This document shows, piece after piece, positions 41,451 through 54,140 of a stretch of DNA of 64,000 bases. The notes under the pieces are model-generated. The model was not told where the DNA came from, did not search any database, and saw only the letters and a program-made list of their open reading frames with translations. Every line of letters begins with the position of its first letter. Positions within the stretch are counted from its first letter, which is position 1. Position numbers and translations under genes: made by a program. Origin of the DNA: Glandiceps talaboti (Eukaryota > Hemichordata > Enteropneusta > Spengelidae); the NCBI RefSeq assembly GCF_964340395.1, contig NC_135549.1:14687342-14751341 (forward strand), read 5' to 3'.

Positions 41451-44400
41451 TAAATTTACCATGCTGTATTAAAGTAAGGAGAGTGTCGTTCAGTTTGAAA
41501 TGTCTGACCCAAATCACTCCAAACTGCATATTATTCTTCATCAAGAAGTAAAGGATTTAGGAATGCAAAAACCCCAACAGTTATTGAGTATCAAGCAGTG
41601 ATAATTGTATATGTCAATAACTTCTATATATATAAGAATTTGTCATTGAATACTTAATATTCCACATTTAATGTTAATCTTTTAATTTTTTGTCCTTTCA
41701 GGTAAAAGGACATGGATGGCACTGGTCAATGAATGAAAATCAATCGAGAAATTTCAGTAACCTGTAAGCTGATGAAGATTTGAGACAACCAAGATAAGTT
41801 CAACTAATTGTTATATTTGGATTTCTCAACCATTAAAGCTTTGCTGTTGTCAGATTGCACATACACAAAATTGATTTAAGCTCACTAGATGTTAGAATTA
41901 TCTAATGATAATGTTTATCAACTGGAGTTATGCCTGTTCAGGTCAGATACTAGTAACTTTCAAGTTAAAATATGGAAGCTGACAGCTCTTAAGTTGTACA
42001 GTATTTTTCAAATTCTCTTACAATAATTTGCTATAAAAGCACACAGTGGAACACTGGGTAAATATGTCCATACAAATCTATGAAAACTAAAAACCAATAG
42101 ACGGTGTTTAAATTTCATATTTGGATATTGTTGATATGTATATATTATTCAGGTCGGTTTGCATGTTGCAACACCTGGATGACTGCATGCAATAAAAGAA
42201 ATTTCCACAACATGTGGTAGATTCACCCATCCTCTGTGCTTTGCATTTTGATCGATAGCTTTTACCTTTCCTTGCAAAATCGAATTCATTGAGAATAAAT
42301 GAACATGCAATTGGCTAGAAAGGCACAGTGAAATGAATATGAATTTCACCAGTCATGTAGCATATTATTTTGAGTGTCAGATGAAAGTTAATGACATGAA
42401 CATAGAGACAGATATACATTGGATGTAGGGCATTATTGGGACAATACTTTGATAGTTGCCATAGAAGATATCGGAATAAGAAGACATATGACCAACTCTT
42501 TCACACTGAATCGTGCCACAGCACTTGTAAAACCTTCCACAACTTTACTAGTATTGTCAAACCCTCATTTTTTATGGCACAGCCTGAATGACAACATATA
42601 TTATTTAATGCATCAGATATTGATCACATTGGGTAAACCTTTTTTGATGCAAGTGTACAGGAGAACCAAACATCATGAAGTCCAGTAAGAAATTGTAATA
42701 CATTCTGTTTTATTAATAAGTTCTGGCAGACAAATAGTTTATATAAACACATCACCCTCTGGTTTGTATTGTTGGTTGGTTGATGAGTTGTTTATTTCGT
42801 TTATTAGTTGGATTTGTCATCATTTGGTTGGTTGGTTTGTCGGTTGGTTGGTTGATATTTTTTTTATCTTGATTGGTTTGTTGTCTGCGTTAGTTGGTTG
42901 TCTGTTGTTTAAGTTATTTATTATCTTGTTTATAGTTGTTTGGTAAGTTGGTTGGTCCTTTGAGTTTGTTGGTTGGTTTGTTGGTTAGTCGGTTTGCTTG
43001 TCAAGTTCATTTATTTGTTGGTTGATTTTGTGGGTCACAAATATTGTTGTACATCAATGATGCATTGAATTGGATTAGAGGATGCTGTGACTATGTACAC
43101 CATGGGTTGGTCAAAACTCACCGATAACACACAATGTACAATTGCATTTTCTTTTTTGGCCTCTATGATGTGTGGTCTTTTTGTTCACTTCTACCATCTT
43201 CACTGAAAAAAAAATGTTTATTCAAACTGATCGAAATCTAATGCCTTTGATATCCAGATATGTTGTCAATCAGGCCAGGCCATACAAATTGAATGGGTAA
43301 CAATACTGGTGAAGTTTTAGAAGAGTTAAATGAGCTGATGTGCCCGATTCAGTGTGAAAGAGTTTGTCACATTGCCATCTCTTTCCAATATGTCGTCAAT
43401 GCCAACTGTCACTGTATTGAAACAATAATATCATATTTCCTATATATATCTGTCTCAATGTTGATGGCATGAATTTTCATCTGACACACCTAAGATAGCA
43501 GGCTCCATGATTGGTGAAATTCATATTTATTTCATTGTATCTTTTAATGCCAATTTCATGTTTATTTTTTGTCAATGCAATTAGATTTTACATCGAAAAG
43601 TGAAAGTATTGGTCACGATGCAAAGGATGGAGTATGGATATATCTGCAACATTTTGTAGCGATTTCCTTGTTTCATTTAGCAATGCAGTCATCCATGTGT
43701 TGCTCCATGTGAAGTGAAACAAGTATTTCATTAACTGTTTCCCATTGTCCAGCCACAGTTAATGATCAATCTCAAAGTATTAATCATAATTTGCATACTG
43801 CTCTGCAGACTATTGTTTTTTTATTCGCCAATCAATGTGACATTCTTTGTTCATGAGTTGCAAAATGCTGTCTGCAAGGTGAGTTGATTTCACTTTCTGT
43901 CCAGCTTTCATTCACAAGATCTCTATTATGTTCATCAGTTATAAACTAATGTCCAAGACAGAATGATAATCTGGAGATAATCAATGTATTGATTAGAATC
44001 AATTTATTGTTTTAGCATGACTATGACATGGCTTACCTGTAAGTCTCTCTCTTTCTACTCAGATAACTCAACAAAATCAGAATGTGCAATAGACACCTGC
44101 CAGGATTCAAATATGCTGCAAACTATATGAAAAGGTATTTAGAGCTGATCTTTCTTAGTTTCAAAACCTGTGCTAATATTTGTCTAGTTTTTCGTGATCA
44201 ACACACATTATTTCTATTAGAAACATCTGTTATGCTCTCTACCACAGTTGATTTTGATTATTGTCAGATAGTAAATAAAATAAAATAAAATGAGCTGTCA
44301 ATGACCAACAAGCCATCAAAATAAAAATGCATACATGAGGTTGCCATTACCATTTTGTTATGCATCCTCAATGGCACACAGCTGCCAGAATTGGTGTCTA

Positions 44401-46850
44401 CTGCCCTTCTGCTCATGAAATGTCCTGAACACATTATTTTTGCATTCACTGATATATAGGTGTTAATGATTGTTGAATTGTAGGCATCAGCATTCCACTG
44501 ACCAGAGGCACCTCAATTGTGAACTACATGTATGCCCAATATTAGCTACAGTTGCTGCAGAAATACAATCATAGACTTGGATCCATCACCAAGAACATGT
44601 CACAGACCACAGCAGAGTAAATATTTTACAGGAAGGAGTTGAGACTACAATGCACCATTATATCAAGAACACTTGTCGCAATCCACCACAAGATGAAAAA
44701 TTGTGCAGAAAGAGGAAGAAGTTAAGACTACCAGTTACATCACCAAGAACACTCTTTGCAATCTACCACAGTATTAATGTTGTACAGGAAGAGGAAGAAG
44801 TCTACAGTTACTATCAGGGTTGGTCAGCTTGTCATGGTAAGAATTAATAGTCTGTAACATCTCCAAGTCATTTGGAAGAACTATGCAGCATTTGCGCCAA
44901 CAACGACATGTATTAAATGAGTTACCTATAGCATAGAGGTGGTCTTTATGAGAAACAGAAGTTGTAAAATGAACAAGACTATTGCTCACATTATCAACTG
45001 TCATGTGAAGCATGTATTTATTATTTGTCAACAAATCCATAACCTATTCACGATTGTTTTGTCAAATATCAAATACAATATCAACAATAATTAGTAAACA
45101 ATTCAGCCATTGAAAGAAATAATTAAACTGTTTCCATTGACATGTAGAGTGTATTTGACAAAAAGAAGAATGAAAACTGATTACATACAGTTCCTGGGTT
45201 TGAATATTTGAGATCTCTTTTAAAAGCCATACTAGCTAGAAGATTTGACGGGTTAATACCTGGTATATGATGCCATGGGAAACGTGGGTGTTGAGGAATT
45301 ATTGATTGTAAATTCTGAGAAATTTTATAAATTTTGAAGATTACTGTATCCTTAAACAAGAACAATCTGTCTCTAGATTATTCTTGGGGTTATTTAGCAA
45401 AGCCCTAATCCCCTGCTATGGCCACTGTCTTTTACATTGAATTGACCAGAAGACGAGGGACCTGCATACACTCATAAAGTTGTGTAGTGCCTACATGTGT
45501 TTGTGAATAACTTAAAGCTTGAAATCACTGGACCTACTTCTAAAGTTGATGCATTTGTTTAGGTGTTACTAGGGTGTCAACTTTGGGGAACTTGTTAAAG
45601 ACAAAGTGACTGTACCATAGATGTTGATAAGGTAACATAACAACTTAAAGTTAACCCTAGACACAGCTTAGTTGGAATGTCTGGTACTACTAGACTGATA
45701 ATCCATTTGGTATAATAAAGATGAAAACCTGTTCAGTGAAGGATGAGTGCAAATTTAGTGGAAAAATGTGAAACGTTAACTTGCACCCTAAAATGGCTGA
45801 CGAGATTTGTGTATTTATTGGGGTGTCCAATGAGATTTGAAGTGCACATTAATGGCTATATTACAAAGAGGGGACAAGGGAAACATAACCACCACACTCC
45901 TAGCAATATGTTAACTAATTGATGTTGGGAGTCAAAAGAAGCGAGATTAAATAGGGAACTTGCAAACCCGCCATGTTGAATGTTGCATCATGGGAATGGG
46001 ATAATAAATGCTAAAGAAATTAGTATTGTAAACAATACTGTTACATTGTTTGTAACCACAAATAATCAATTCATAGTCACCCTGACCTTTATGGAAGGTT
46101 TATTTTATTGGTAGCTCCAGATTAGGTATTACGATAACCACACATTATCCCACAGGCCTTTGCATCTGAGCATGCTCGGTCTGGATTCCAAGTGCGCTGT
46201 TTAGTATTATTCTAAGGTATGTAAACCCCAGCAACAATAATAATGATATAGCACATGCAACTTTAAACTCTGCTATTATATCAAGTGACATAAAATTAAT
46301 TCCAGGCCAGCAATTGTGATACAATGTTACAGTGTACTTAATTAGTGCCATCTTGTTATGTTCTAAACTAAAAAAATGTCTTCTCACTTGTTTGATTATG
46401 GAGAATACTTGCTGAGCATTTGCACATAAAATTTGAATTAGAATTACTAGTCATAATTATCGAGAATTTGAAATTCATTATTATCATACCATTACAATTG
46501 AAGAATACCTAACCCATACAAATCTTCAGTGTATTTATTTGGTAGACTCTGTTGCTCAGTCTCTTTGCGTATGCTTTGGTCACCTCTAGTCTAGGCACCT
46601 AACCCTAACCCTTCACCATTAACCAAACTAGCAAATTAACCATAATGTTAATCCTATCTCTAAAGACTAACACAAACCATCTTTGAGTGATTGTTAAGCT
46701 TACGCAAAGAGAAAATACAACTTGTTCTTCCATTTTTAATATAATGATGATTTTTTGGATATAATTAATGCTAGTATACGTTTTGTATCATGTTATTTTT
46801 AATTGTATCGAAAGCTTTGATATAGATTAGAATCCATATGGGTACCGGAA
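41451..46850. other. Intergenic; no gene seen
   Basis: No convincing exon on either strand. It holds decayed GGTT-rich DNA (42765-43020) and a partial internal duplication at 44585-44800 (blocks with TCACCAAGAACA and ACAGGAAGAG repeated). Confidence 0.5.
42765..43020. repeat. Degenerate GGTT-rich tract
   Basis: Scattered TTGGTTGGTTG blocks in a GT-rich stretch; looks like an old, decayed tetranucleotide array. Confidence 0.7.
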
Positions 46851-46869
46851 TTGTTATACCACCTCTATA

Positions 46870-49800
46870 CATCTTTTATTGGGGACAGTTATACATTGAG
46901 TAGGGGAACAGCTATACTTGACTTTTCTGAGGAAATACTTGTACTACTTTCATGAGGCGAGGGTCAATAACGATACAACTACATGTATATTTTTATAAGG
47001 AGATGACTACATTTTACTTTGATTGAGGAACAGTTACACTTTACTTTGATCATGATTGGGGAACAGTTACACTTTACTTTGATTAAGGAACAGTTACACT
47101 TTGATTGGGGAACAGTTACACTTTACTTTGATTGAATAACAGTTGCACTTTACTTTGAGGAACAGTTACACTTTACTTTCATTGGGAATAGATACACTTT
47201 ACTTTGAATGGGAACAGTTACACTTTACTTTGATTGAGGAACAGTTAGACTTTGATTGGGGAACAGTTACACTTCACTTTGATTGAGGAACAGTTACACT
47301 TTACTTTGATTGAGGAACAGTTACACTTTACTTTGATTGAGGAACAGTTATATTTTACTTTCATTGGGAATAGTTACACTTTACTTTTAATGGGGAACAG
47401 TTACACTTTACTTTGATTGAGGAACAGTTACACTTTACTTTCATTGGGAATAGATACACTTTACTTTGAATGGGGAACAGTTACACTTTACTTTGATCAT
47501 GATTGGGGAACAGTTACACTTTACTTTAATTGAGGAACAGTTACACTTTACTTTGATTGGGGAACAGTTACACTTTACTTTGATTGGGGAACAGTTACAC
47601 TTTACTTTGATCATAATTGGGGAACAGTTACACTTTACTTTAATTAAGGAACAGTTACACTTTGATTGGGGAACAGTTACACTTTGATTGAAGAACAGTT
47701 ACACTTTACTTTGATTGAAGAACAGTTACACTTTACTTTGAATGGGAACAGTTACACTTCACTTTGATTGAGGAACAGTTACACTATACTTTGGTTGAGG
47801 AACAGTTACACTTTACGTTGATTGGGGAATAGTTAGACTTTACTTTGAGGAACAGTTACACTTTACTTTGATTGGGGAATAGTTGCACTTTACGTTGATT
47901 GGGGAATAGTTGCACTTTACTTTGACGAACAATTACACTTTTCTTTGAGGAACAGTTACACTTTACTTTGACGAAGAGTTACACTTTTACTTTGATTGGG
48001 GAACAGCTACACTTTATTTTGATTGGGGAACAGTTACACTTTACTTTGATTGGGGAACAGCTACACTTTTACTTTGATTGGCAAACAGTTACACTTTACT
48101 TTGATTGGGGAACAGTTACACTTTACTTTGATTGGGGAACAGTTACAATTTTACTTTGATTGGGGAACAGTTACACTTTACTTTGATTGGGGAACAGTTA
48201 CACTTTACTTTGATTGGGGAACAGTTACACTATACTTTGATTGGTAAACAGTTACACTTTACTTTGATTGGGGAACAGTTACACTTTTCTTTGATTGGGG
48301 AACAGTTACACTTTTCTTTGATTGGTAAACAGTTACACTTTACTTTGATTGGGGAACAGTTACACTTTACTTTGATTGGGGAACAGTTACACTTTACTTT
48401 GATTGGGGAACAGTTACACTATGCTTTGATTGGGGAACAGTTACACTTTTCTTTGATTGGGGAACAGTTACACTTTACTTTGATTGGGGAACAGTTACAC
48501 TTTACTTTGATTGAGGAACATTTGCACTTTACTTTGATTGAGGAACAGCTACACTTTTCTTTGGCGAACAGTTACACTTTACTTTGATTGGGGAACAGTT
48601 ACACTTTACGTTGATTGGGGAATAGTTGCACTTTACTTTGATTGGGGAACAGTTGCACTTTACTTTGATTGAGGAACAGTTGCACTTTACTTTGATTGGC
48701 AAACAGTTACACTTTACTTTGGTTGAGGAACATTTGCACTTTACTTTGATTGAGGAACAGTTACACTTTACTTTGATTGGGGAACAGTTACACTTTACTT
48801 TTAATGGGGAACAGTTACAATTTTACTTTGATTGGGGAACAGCTACACTTTTACTTTGATTGGCAAACAGTTACACTTTACTTTTAATGGGGAACAGCTA
48901 CACTTTTACTTTGATTGGGGAACAGCTACACTTTTACTTTGATTGGCAAACAGTTACACTTTACTTTGATTGGGGAACAGTTACACTTTACTTTGATTGG
49001 GGAACAGTTACAATTTTACTTTGATTGGGGAACAGTTACATTTTACTTTGATTGGGGAACAGTTACACTTTACTTTGATTGGGGAACAGTTACACTTTAC
49101 TTTGATTGGGGAACAGTTACACTATACGTTGATTGGGGAACAGTTACACTTTACTTTGATTGGGGAACAGTTACACTTTTCTTTGATTGGGGAACAGTTA
49201 CACTTTTCTTTGATTGGTAAACAGTTACACTTTACTTTGATTGGCAAAGAGTTACACTTTACTTTGATTGGGGAACAGTTACACTTTACTTTGATTGGGG
49301 AACAGTTACACTTTACTTTGATTGGGGAACAGTTACACTATACTTTGATTGGGGAACAGTTACACTACTTTGATTGGGGAACAGTTACACTTTACTTTGA
49401 TTGGGGAACAGTTACAATTTTACTTTGATTGGGGAACAGTTACACTTTACTTTGATTGGGGAACAGTTACACTTTACTTTGATTGGGGAACAGTTACACT
49501 ATACTTTGATTGGGGAACAGTTACACTTTACTTTGATTGAGGAACAGCTACACTTTTCTTTGGCGAACAGTTACACTTTACTTTGATTGGGGAACAGTTA
49601 CACTTTACATTGATTGGGGAATAGTTGCACTTTACTTTGATTGGGGAACAGTTGCACTTTACTTTGATTGAGGAACAGTTGCACTTTACTTTGATTGGCA
49701 AACAGTTACACTTTACATTGATTGGGGAACAGTTACACTTTACTTTGATTGGGGAACAGTTACACTATACTTTGATTGGGGAACAGTTACACTTTACTTT

Positions 49801-50110
49801 GATTGAGGAACAGCTACACTTTTCTTTGGCGAACAGTTACACTTTACTTTGATTGGGGAACAGTTACACTTTACATTGATTGGGGAATAGTTGCACTTTA
49901 CTTTGATTGGGGAACAGTTACACTTTACTTTGATTGGGGAACAGTTACACTTTTCTTTGATTGGGGAACAGTTACACTTTTCTTTGATTGGGGAACAGTT
50001 GCACTTTACTTTGAGGAACACATTACTTTGATTGAGGAAAGGTTAACCCTTATTTTGATTAGAAATGTTTCTTTACTTTTATTTTGCTAGGGGAATAGTC
50101 TCACTTTACT
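46870..50110. repeat. 27-bp minisatellite, over 100 copies
   Basis: The core GGGGAACAGTTACACTTTAC is joined by TTTGATT to make a 27-bp unit. About 3 kb (47010-50030) is nearly continuous and the edges decay. Because 27 is divisible by 3, long stop-free frames appear on the plus strand (GEQLHFTLI repeats) and in places on the minus strand. Single-base slips switch frame, so they are not taken as genes. Variant blocks recur at about 48540, 49540 and 49805, showing higher-order duplication. Confidence 0.97.
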
Positions 50111-50499
50111 CTGACAGGGAATAGTCTGGATGCCAACTTGGTTTCACACTAAACCACATCTGGTCAAAGTCCCTCAATCCGCACAAAAGGTTGTTCATCC
50201 CATCAGTGAACCCCAGCTGCTATAGTGATGAACAGTGTATAAGTAGCACCCAGAGCTGACAAATATATCATTACATAACTGCCCCAATAACCACTATCTT
50301 TATGAGGGCTGTGTTATTGGTTAGAATTTTGTGATTCATTAAAAATAAAGGTATGATGTCAATGACTGTTTGGGTGGATGTGTATGTATTTTAAATTACA
50401 TTAAATTGCAGTTCGTGCATCTCAGGACTTGTAGTGTAACAACTTTGACTATACTGTGAGTGGAGATGTAAATAGTAACGATTCTGTATAGGAACTAGA

Positions 50500-50790
50500 C
50501 TAACCAGGGAACAGTTGCACTTTACTTTGCTTTTGGAACAGTTACATTTTACTTTGATTGAGGAACAGTTACTCTGTAATTTGATTGGGGTACAGTTGTA
50601 CTTTACTTTGATAGGGGGACAGTAACTGTTTTACTTTAGTTTGATTGGAGAACAGTTACATTTTTTTTTGATTGGTGAACACTTATACTTTACTTTGATT
50701 GGTAAAAGTCATGCTTTATTTTGATGAGGGGAAGAGTTACAATTTACTTTCCTCTAATAACAGTTATACTTTACTTTGATTGCAAGCCTT
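50500..50790. repeat. Decayed outlying copies of the 27-bp minisatellite
   Basis: About nine recognisable but mutated units of GGAACAGTT(A/G)CACTTTAC, separated from the main array by about 400 bp of ordinary sequence. Confidence 0.9.
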
Positions 50791-51316
50791 TACACTCTAT
50801 TTTCATAAGGCAAAAACTGTACATTACTTTTAAAACTTGTGTGTTGAATGGTAAATTGTGGCAATACGGCAATTTTTTATATTTTTCTCCATTGCATTGT
50901 CCATAATTGCTCCTGGTGTACTTTGAATGAGCACTATATTACCTTTGAATAAATGTTAATTTTGTGCCAAACAAACCAAAGTGGTTTTAGCAGTGTATTA
51001 TTACTACACTATACTTGCTACCATGGTAACTGAGCAACATTTGAGTAGATTACGTCATATGATGTGAAACATGATCATCTCGCATGTATGGAGATTTTTT
51101 GTACAAATAATTATTTGTAAAATAAAACTTCTTTTAGTAATTTCCCAATGTATTTCCTTTTGTAAATATTTTTGCCTGGTTTCCATGGCAACCCAATTTT
51201 TTAATAACTTTTATGAATATATATACACACATATGTATTCTGTGTCAGTGAACACACATAAGTTATGTACATAAAGCAGAATGTATTAGCCAACGACTAC
51301 TATTAAACCACACTTT
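50791..51316. other. Intergenic; no gene seen
   Basis: AT-rich; no repeat or coding signal recognised. Confidence 0.5.
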
Positions 51317-51356
51317 TACACCTGACGATCCTTCTGGTGAAACGGTCCGTAGTGTA
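51317..51356 (+). ncRNA. Hammerhead ribozyme motif, second copy
   Basis: CTGACGA at 51322-51328; GAAA at 51339-51342; stem III 51342-51344 with 51348-51350 and a 3-nt loop; cleavage predicted after A51351; stem I of five pairs, 51352-51356 with 51317-51321. Stem II is weak (CC/GG with a U-U mismatch at its base), so activity is doubtful. The tail ATCAAGCACT begins at 51423, 72 nt after the predicted cleavage base, and leads into a GT/AT/AC microsatellite at about 51456. Confidence 0.6.
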
Positions 51357-51455
51357 TTAAATCCACAATGTAATATCAGACTCGTCTTCTTTCATTTTTA
51401 TGTATGATAGCTCTCCAAGGTGATCAAGCACTCTACTTGGCGAAAGAAGAATGAA

Positions 51456-51486
51456 TGTGTGTGTATATATACACACACACACACAG
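51456..51486. repeat. GT/AT/AC short microsatellite
   Basis: TGTGTGTATATATACACACA-type self-complementary repeat after the second hammerhead repeat. Confidence 0.9.
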
Positions 51487-51564
51487 AGTGATCAGTGTGA
51501 TGATTGCAACAGCATGAAACAACTGTTCTTGTGAATGTTGCTTGATACTGTGTTTTTTACACAA

Positions 51565-51590
51565 CTCTACATATGTATTGAGCACTGTTT
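51565..51590 (+). repeat. Tail-only copy of the hammerhead repeat
   Basis: CTCTACATATGTATTGAGCA followed by CTGTTT matches the GCTCT...AT(C/T)GAGCACTGT tail. No ribozyme core upstream other than that at 51317. Confidence 0.45.
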
Positions 51591-51811
51591 ATTCCAGTTT
51601 TGACATTTTACGTATACCGAGTTTATATGTGTACATTATATACTAGTATACATGTATGTTTATTAATATGAAAATGTTTCAACTGTTATATTTTTTGAAA
51701 GGTGATACATTTTTATAGAATTCAATAAAGCATTATTATACTATTGTCACAGTTTCCATTCGTATTTATTCCCACGAGATAGAGCCAGGAAAGGACTACA
51801 GGAATGACGTA

Positions 51812-51883
51812 TACAATAGACACTGGTGGAAAGATAAACAAGGCGGAGCTGCGTTGTATATCTTTCCACCAGTGTCTATTGTA
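51812..51883. repeat. Perfect 25-bp inverted repeat
   Basis: TACAATAGACACTGGTGGAA... at 51812-51836 is exactly complementary to 51859-51883, with a 22-nt loop richer in G and C. Probably a tiny MITE or foldback relic. Confidence 0.9.
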
Positions 51884-52019
51884 CTTATGCCCGACAACTT
51901 CACAGGATAGCAGGATTAGTCCATCTCACCCTTGCTAGACTAGATTAAGATAAAGTACACACTGTCTCACCCCTTGCCAGGCTAGATGAGTGATAATACT
52001 GAGATAAAAGTGTACACAT

Positions 52020-54038
52020 CAGGGCCATAGCCTGACAAAATTGCCAAGGGGGGACAGAACTTTGTCTTGGTGCAATCATGCATTTAAAATTTAGAAAACG
52101 CAAATTTACATAAATTTGCATGTAATTTACATAATGTATATTTTAGCATATGCAATTAAATATATGCAAGGTCAGAAAAAATAAAAAATGCTTGTCAACA
52201 GGTAACCTAACCCATCACATTGGGTAAGTAGGTCGATTTCATTTTTTCACAATGCTTGACAAGGATAAAACAAACCATATATAATGATAGCAAAATATTT
52301 CAGGTCAAGTTTAGATAGAACTTATTCAGTCATCTTGATACTATCTCATGCAATTTATCTGCATAGCTACAGTTAGGAAATGTACACAATTTACGGTTAA
52401 ACAAATGGTGTAGTTCCTCGCACCCTCTCTTCTCGAAAAATGTTAAGCCCCGCCAATTGAAACTCAAGCATTATTTTAGCCACCCCTTCTCAGGCTTCTG
52501 TCACCTACACCACAGTGGAGATATAAAATCATATGATGCATTGGAAGGAGACAACTCCAAAGGTGAAAAAAAAATGAAAATAAGACAGTGTAGGAGGCCA
52601 TTTAGAGGCATAAAATATCAAACCATAGACATAATAAATACCAGAATTGAAACAATTATGCTATGTCTTACATATCATCTGGAAGTGTATTTTGTTGTGG
52701 CAAAGCTGAAAGATATTATGCGGATGTGCACATGGTAAATGACTTCTGAAGTTTAATTTCGTTCCAAAAAATCCTGAATAAAGAGCAAAACATTTCAAGA
52801 CTTTCAGACTTTTGATGGCTCAATGGTCGTAAAGTTTTGTTCAATTCTTTTTAGTGCACATTGGATATTTAATCTCAATTCATACTTGTATGCAATATCA
52901 GAGCCAAGTAAACCACTGTATAAGATAATATATCATTTGCTATAGACTCAAATGTTTATTGTTACCTATACTATTCAGAAAATATAAAGAAATATGCTTA
53001 ATTATGAAAAAAAAGCCCACATGAGGATATATTGCCCATCACCTAATGTCGTATCTTTCAAAGTAGTTGCCGAAAAGATGTCATATTCAAAGTAAAAAAA
53101 AATGGATAATCATTTTCTTTACCCAACTCCCAAAACTGTTATGGCCACGTTTATGTCGGAACCCAAGGTGAACTCAGTGAATTCTCCTTGTCATTATCAT
53201 TATAATGGAAATTATTAAATTTTGGATTTTGGTGTCGAAGGTACTGCTCTGTTTACAAATTCAGGGCCATTCTTTCCATAGCAAATTGTCGCTTCAAAAT
53301 GAATTGCGGAATAACGCCTGTGTCAGTGTGCAATGAGATAATTATATCAAACAACATTTTAACAAAAAACAACGTCGAACACAATTATTGAAAGAAAGAT
53401 CTTCAAATAATGGATCTTAAACTGCGTACCTAGTTTAATAGTTTTTCAGGGCCACCAAATATTCCAAAAAGAGATCTGCCGTTTTATCAGCATGAAATGT
53501 TTTAATACAAGGAACAAGATGTAAATGAGATCGAGCGCATCTTCGGAGTCACGAGTCATTGCATGCAGCATAGCAGGCAACCACACGTTGAACGACTTTT
53601 TACGTCTTTTTTTTGAGTTTCACTCGCTGACATTATAATTGCGACTTGCTATCTTCAAATGAAGGAGACTTTCAAGACTACTGTTACTCGCAGAAAATGC
53701 ACAGTGCATGTGCGCACTTCTTTTGTACTTTCCCGCGCAAATTTTTTTTTATTTGCTGCAAAATGTTTAACTGGACACATTTTAATTCAAAGTTAAGCCA
53801 GCGTACAATAGCGATATAAGATACATATTAGCCATGAGTCAGTTTACAGTCACTTTAGTGAACTATCCATTGAAATCGCGCATGCTAGGAATCGTCACAT
53901 AAATAACGATTTTAATAGCATCGCTATGTATTCAAAAAATAGCTTTTTTTCCTTTCTTTTTTCCAAAATCTCGGGGTGGGTGGGGGGGGGGGCAGCTGCC
54001 CCATTGCCCCCCCCCCCCCCCCGCAGGCTACGGTACTG
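52020..54038. mobile_element. Possible DNA transposon, about 2.0 kb
   Basis: The left end CAGGGCCATAGCCTG and the complement of the right end, CAGTACCGTAGCCTG, are imperfect inverted repeats. Both are followed inward by a G-run and a CAAT/CAA block. CAT lies outside both ends. The interior has no recognisable transposase; a frame at 52457-52738 (SGDIKSYDALEGDNSKGEKK...) has no known motif. Weak but consistent. Confidence 0.4.
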
Positions 54039-54113
54039 CATACTGCAGCCAGTAGCCCTCAACGACAATAGGCTGGGTAACCGACACTAAACGTCGAGCA
54101 CGGAACGTTATAT

Positions 54114-54140
54114 TGAGGGCGCCCCGTCACGGCGTACCTT
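54114..54140 (-). repeat. Dispersed repeat C, copy 2
   Basis: GAGGGCGCCCCGTCACGGCG, inverted relative to 34846-34872. Confidence 0.7.

Noticed and set aside
41740-41800. Possible short coding exon after CCTTTCAG|GTAAAAGG
   Set aside because: The ATG frame stops after six codons; at most a non-coding exon.
42419-42688. Open frame of 89 codons
   Set aside because: No recognisable motif, no splice-site support, composition like the AT-rich surroundings.
46600-46625. Telomere-like CTAACCCTAACCC
   Set aside because: Only two units; expected by chance in a window of this size.
47466-50090. Long plus- and minus-strand frames encoding GEQLHFTLI-type repeats
   Set aside because: They arise because the tandem unit is 27 bp. 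Frames shift at every 1-bp length variant, and no splice sites or start context support a gene.
46870-50110. CRISPR-like array
   Set aside because: Units are contiguous with no unique spacers, and the window is eukaryotic.
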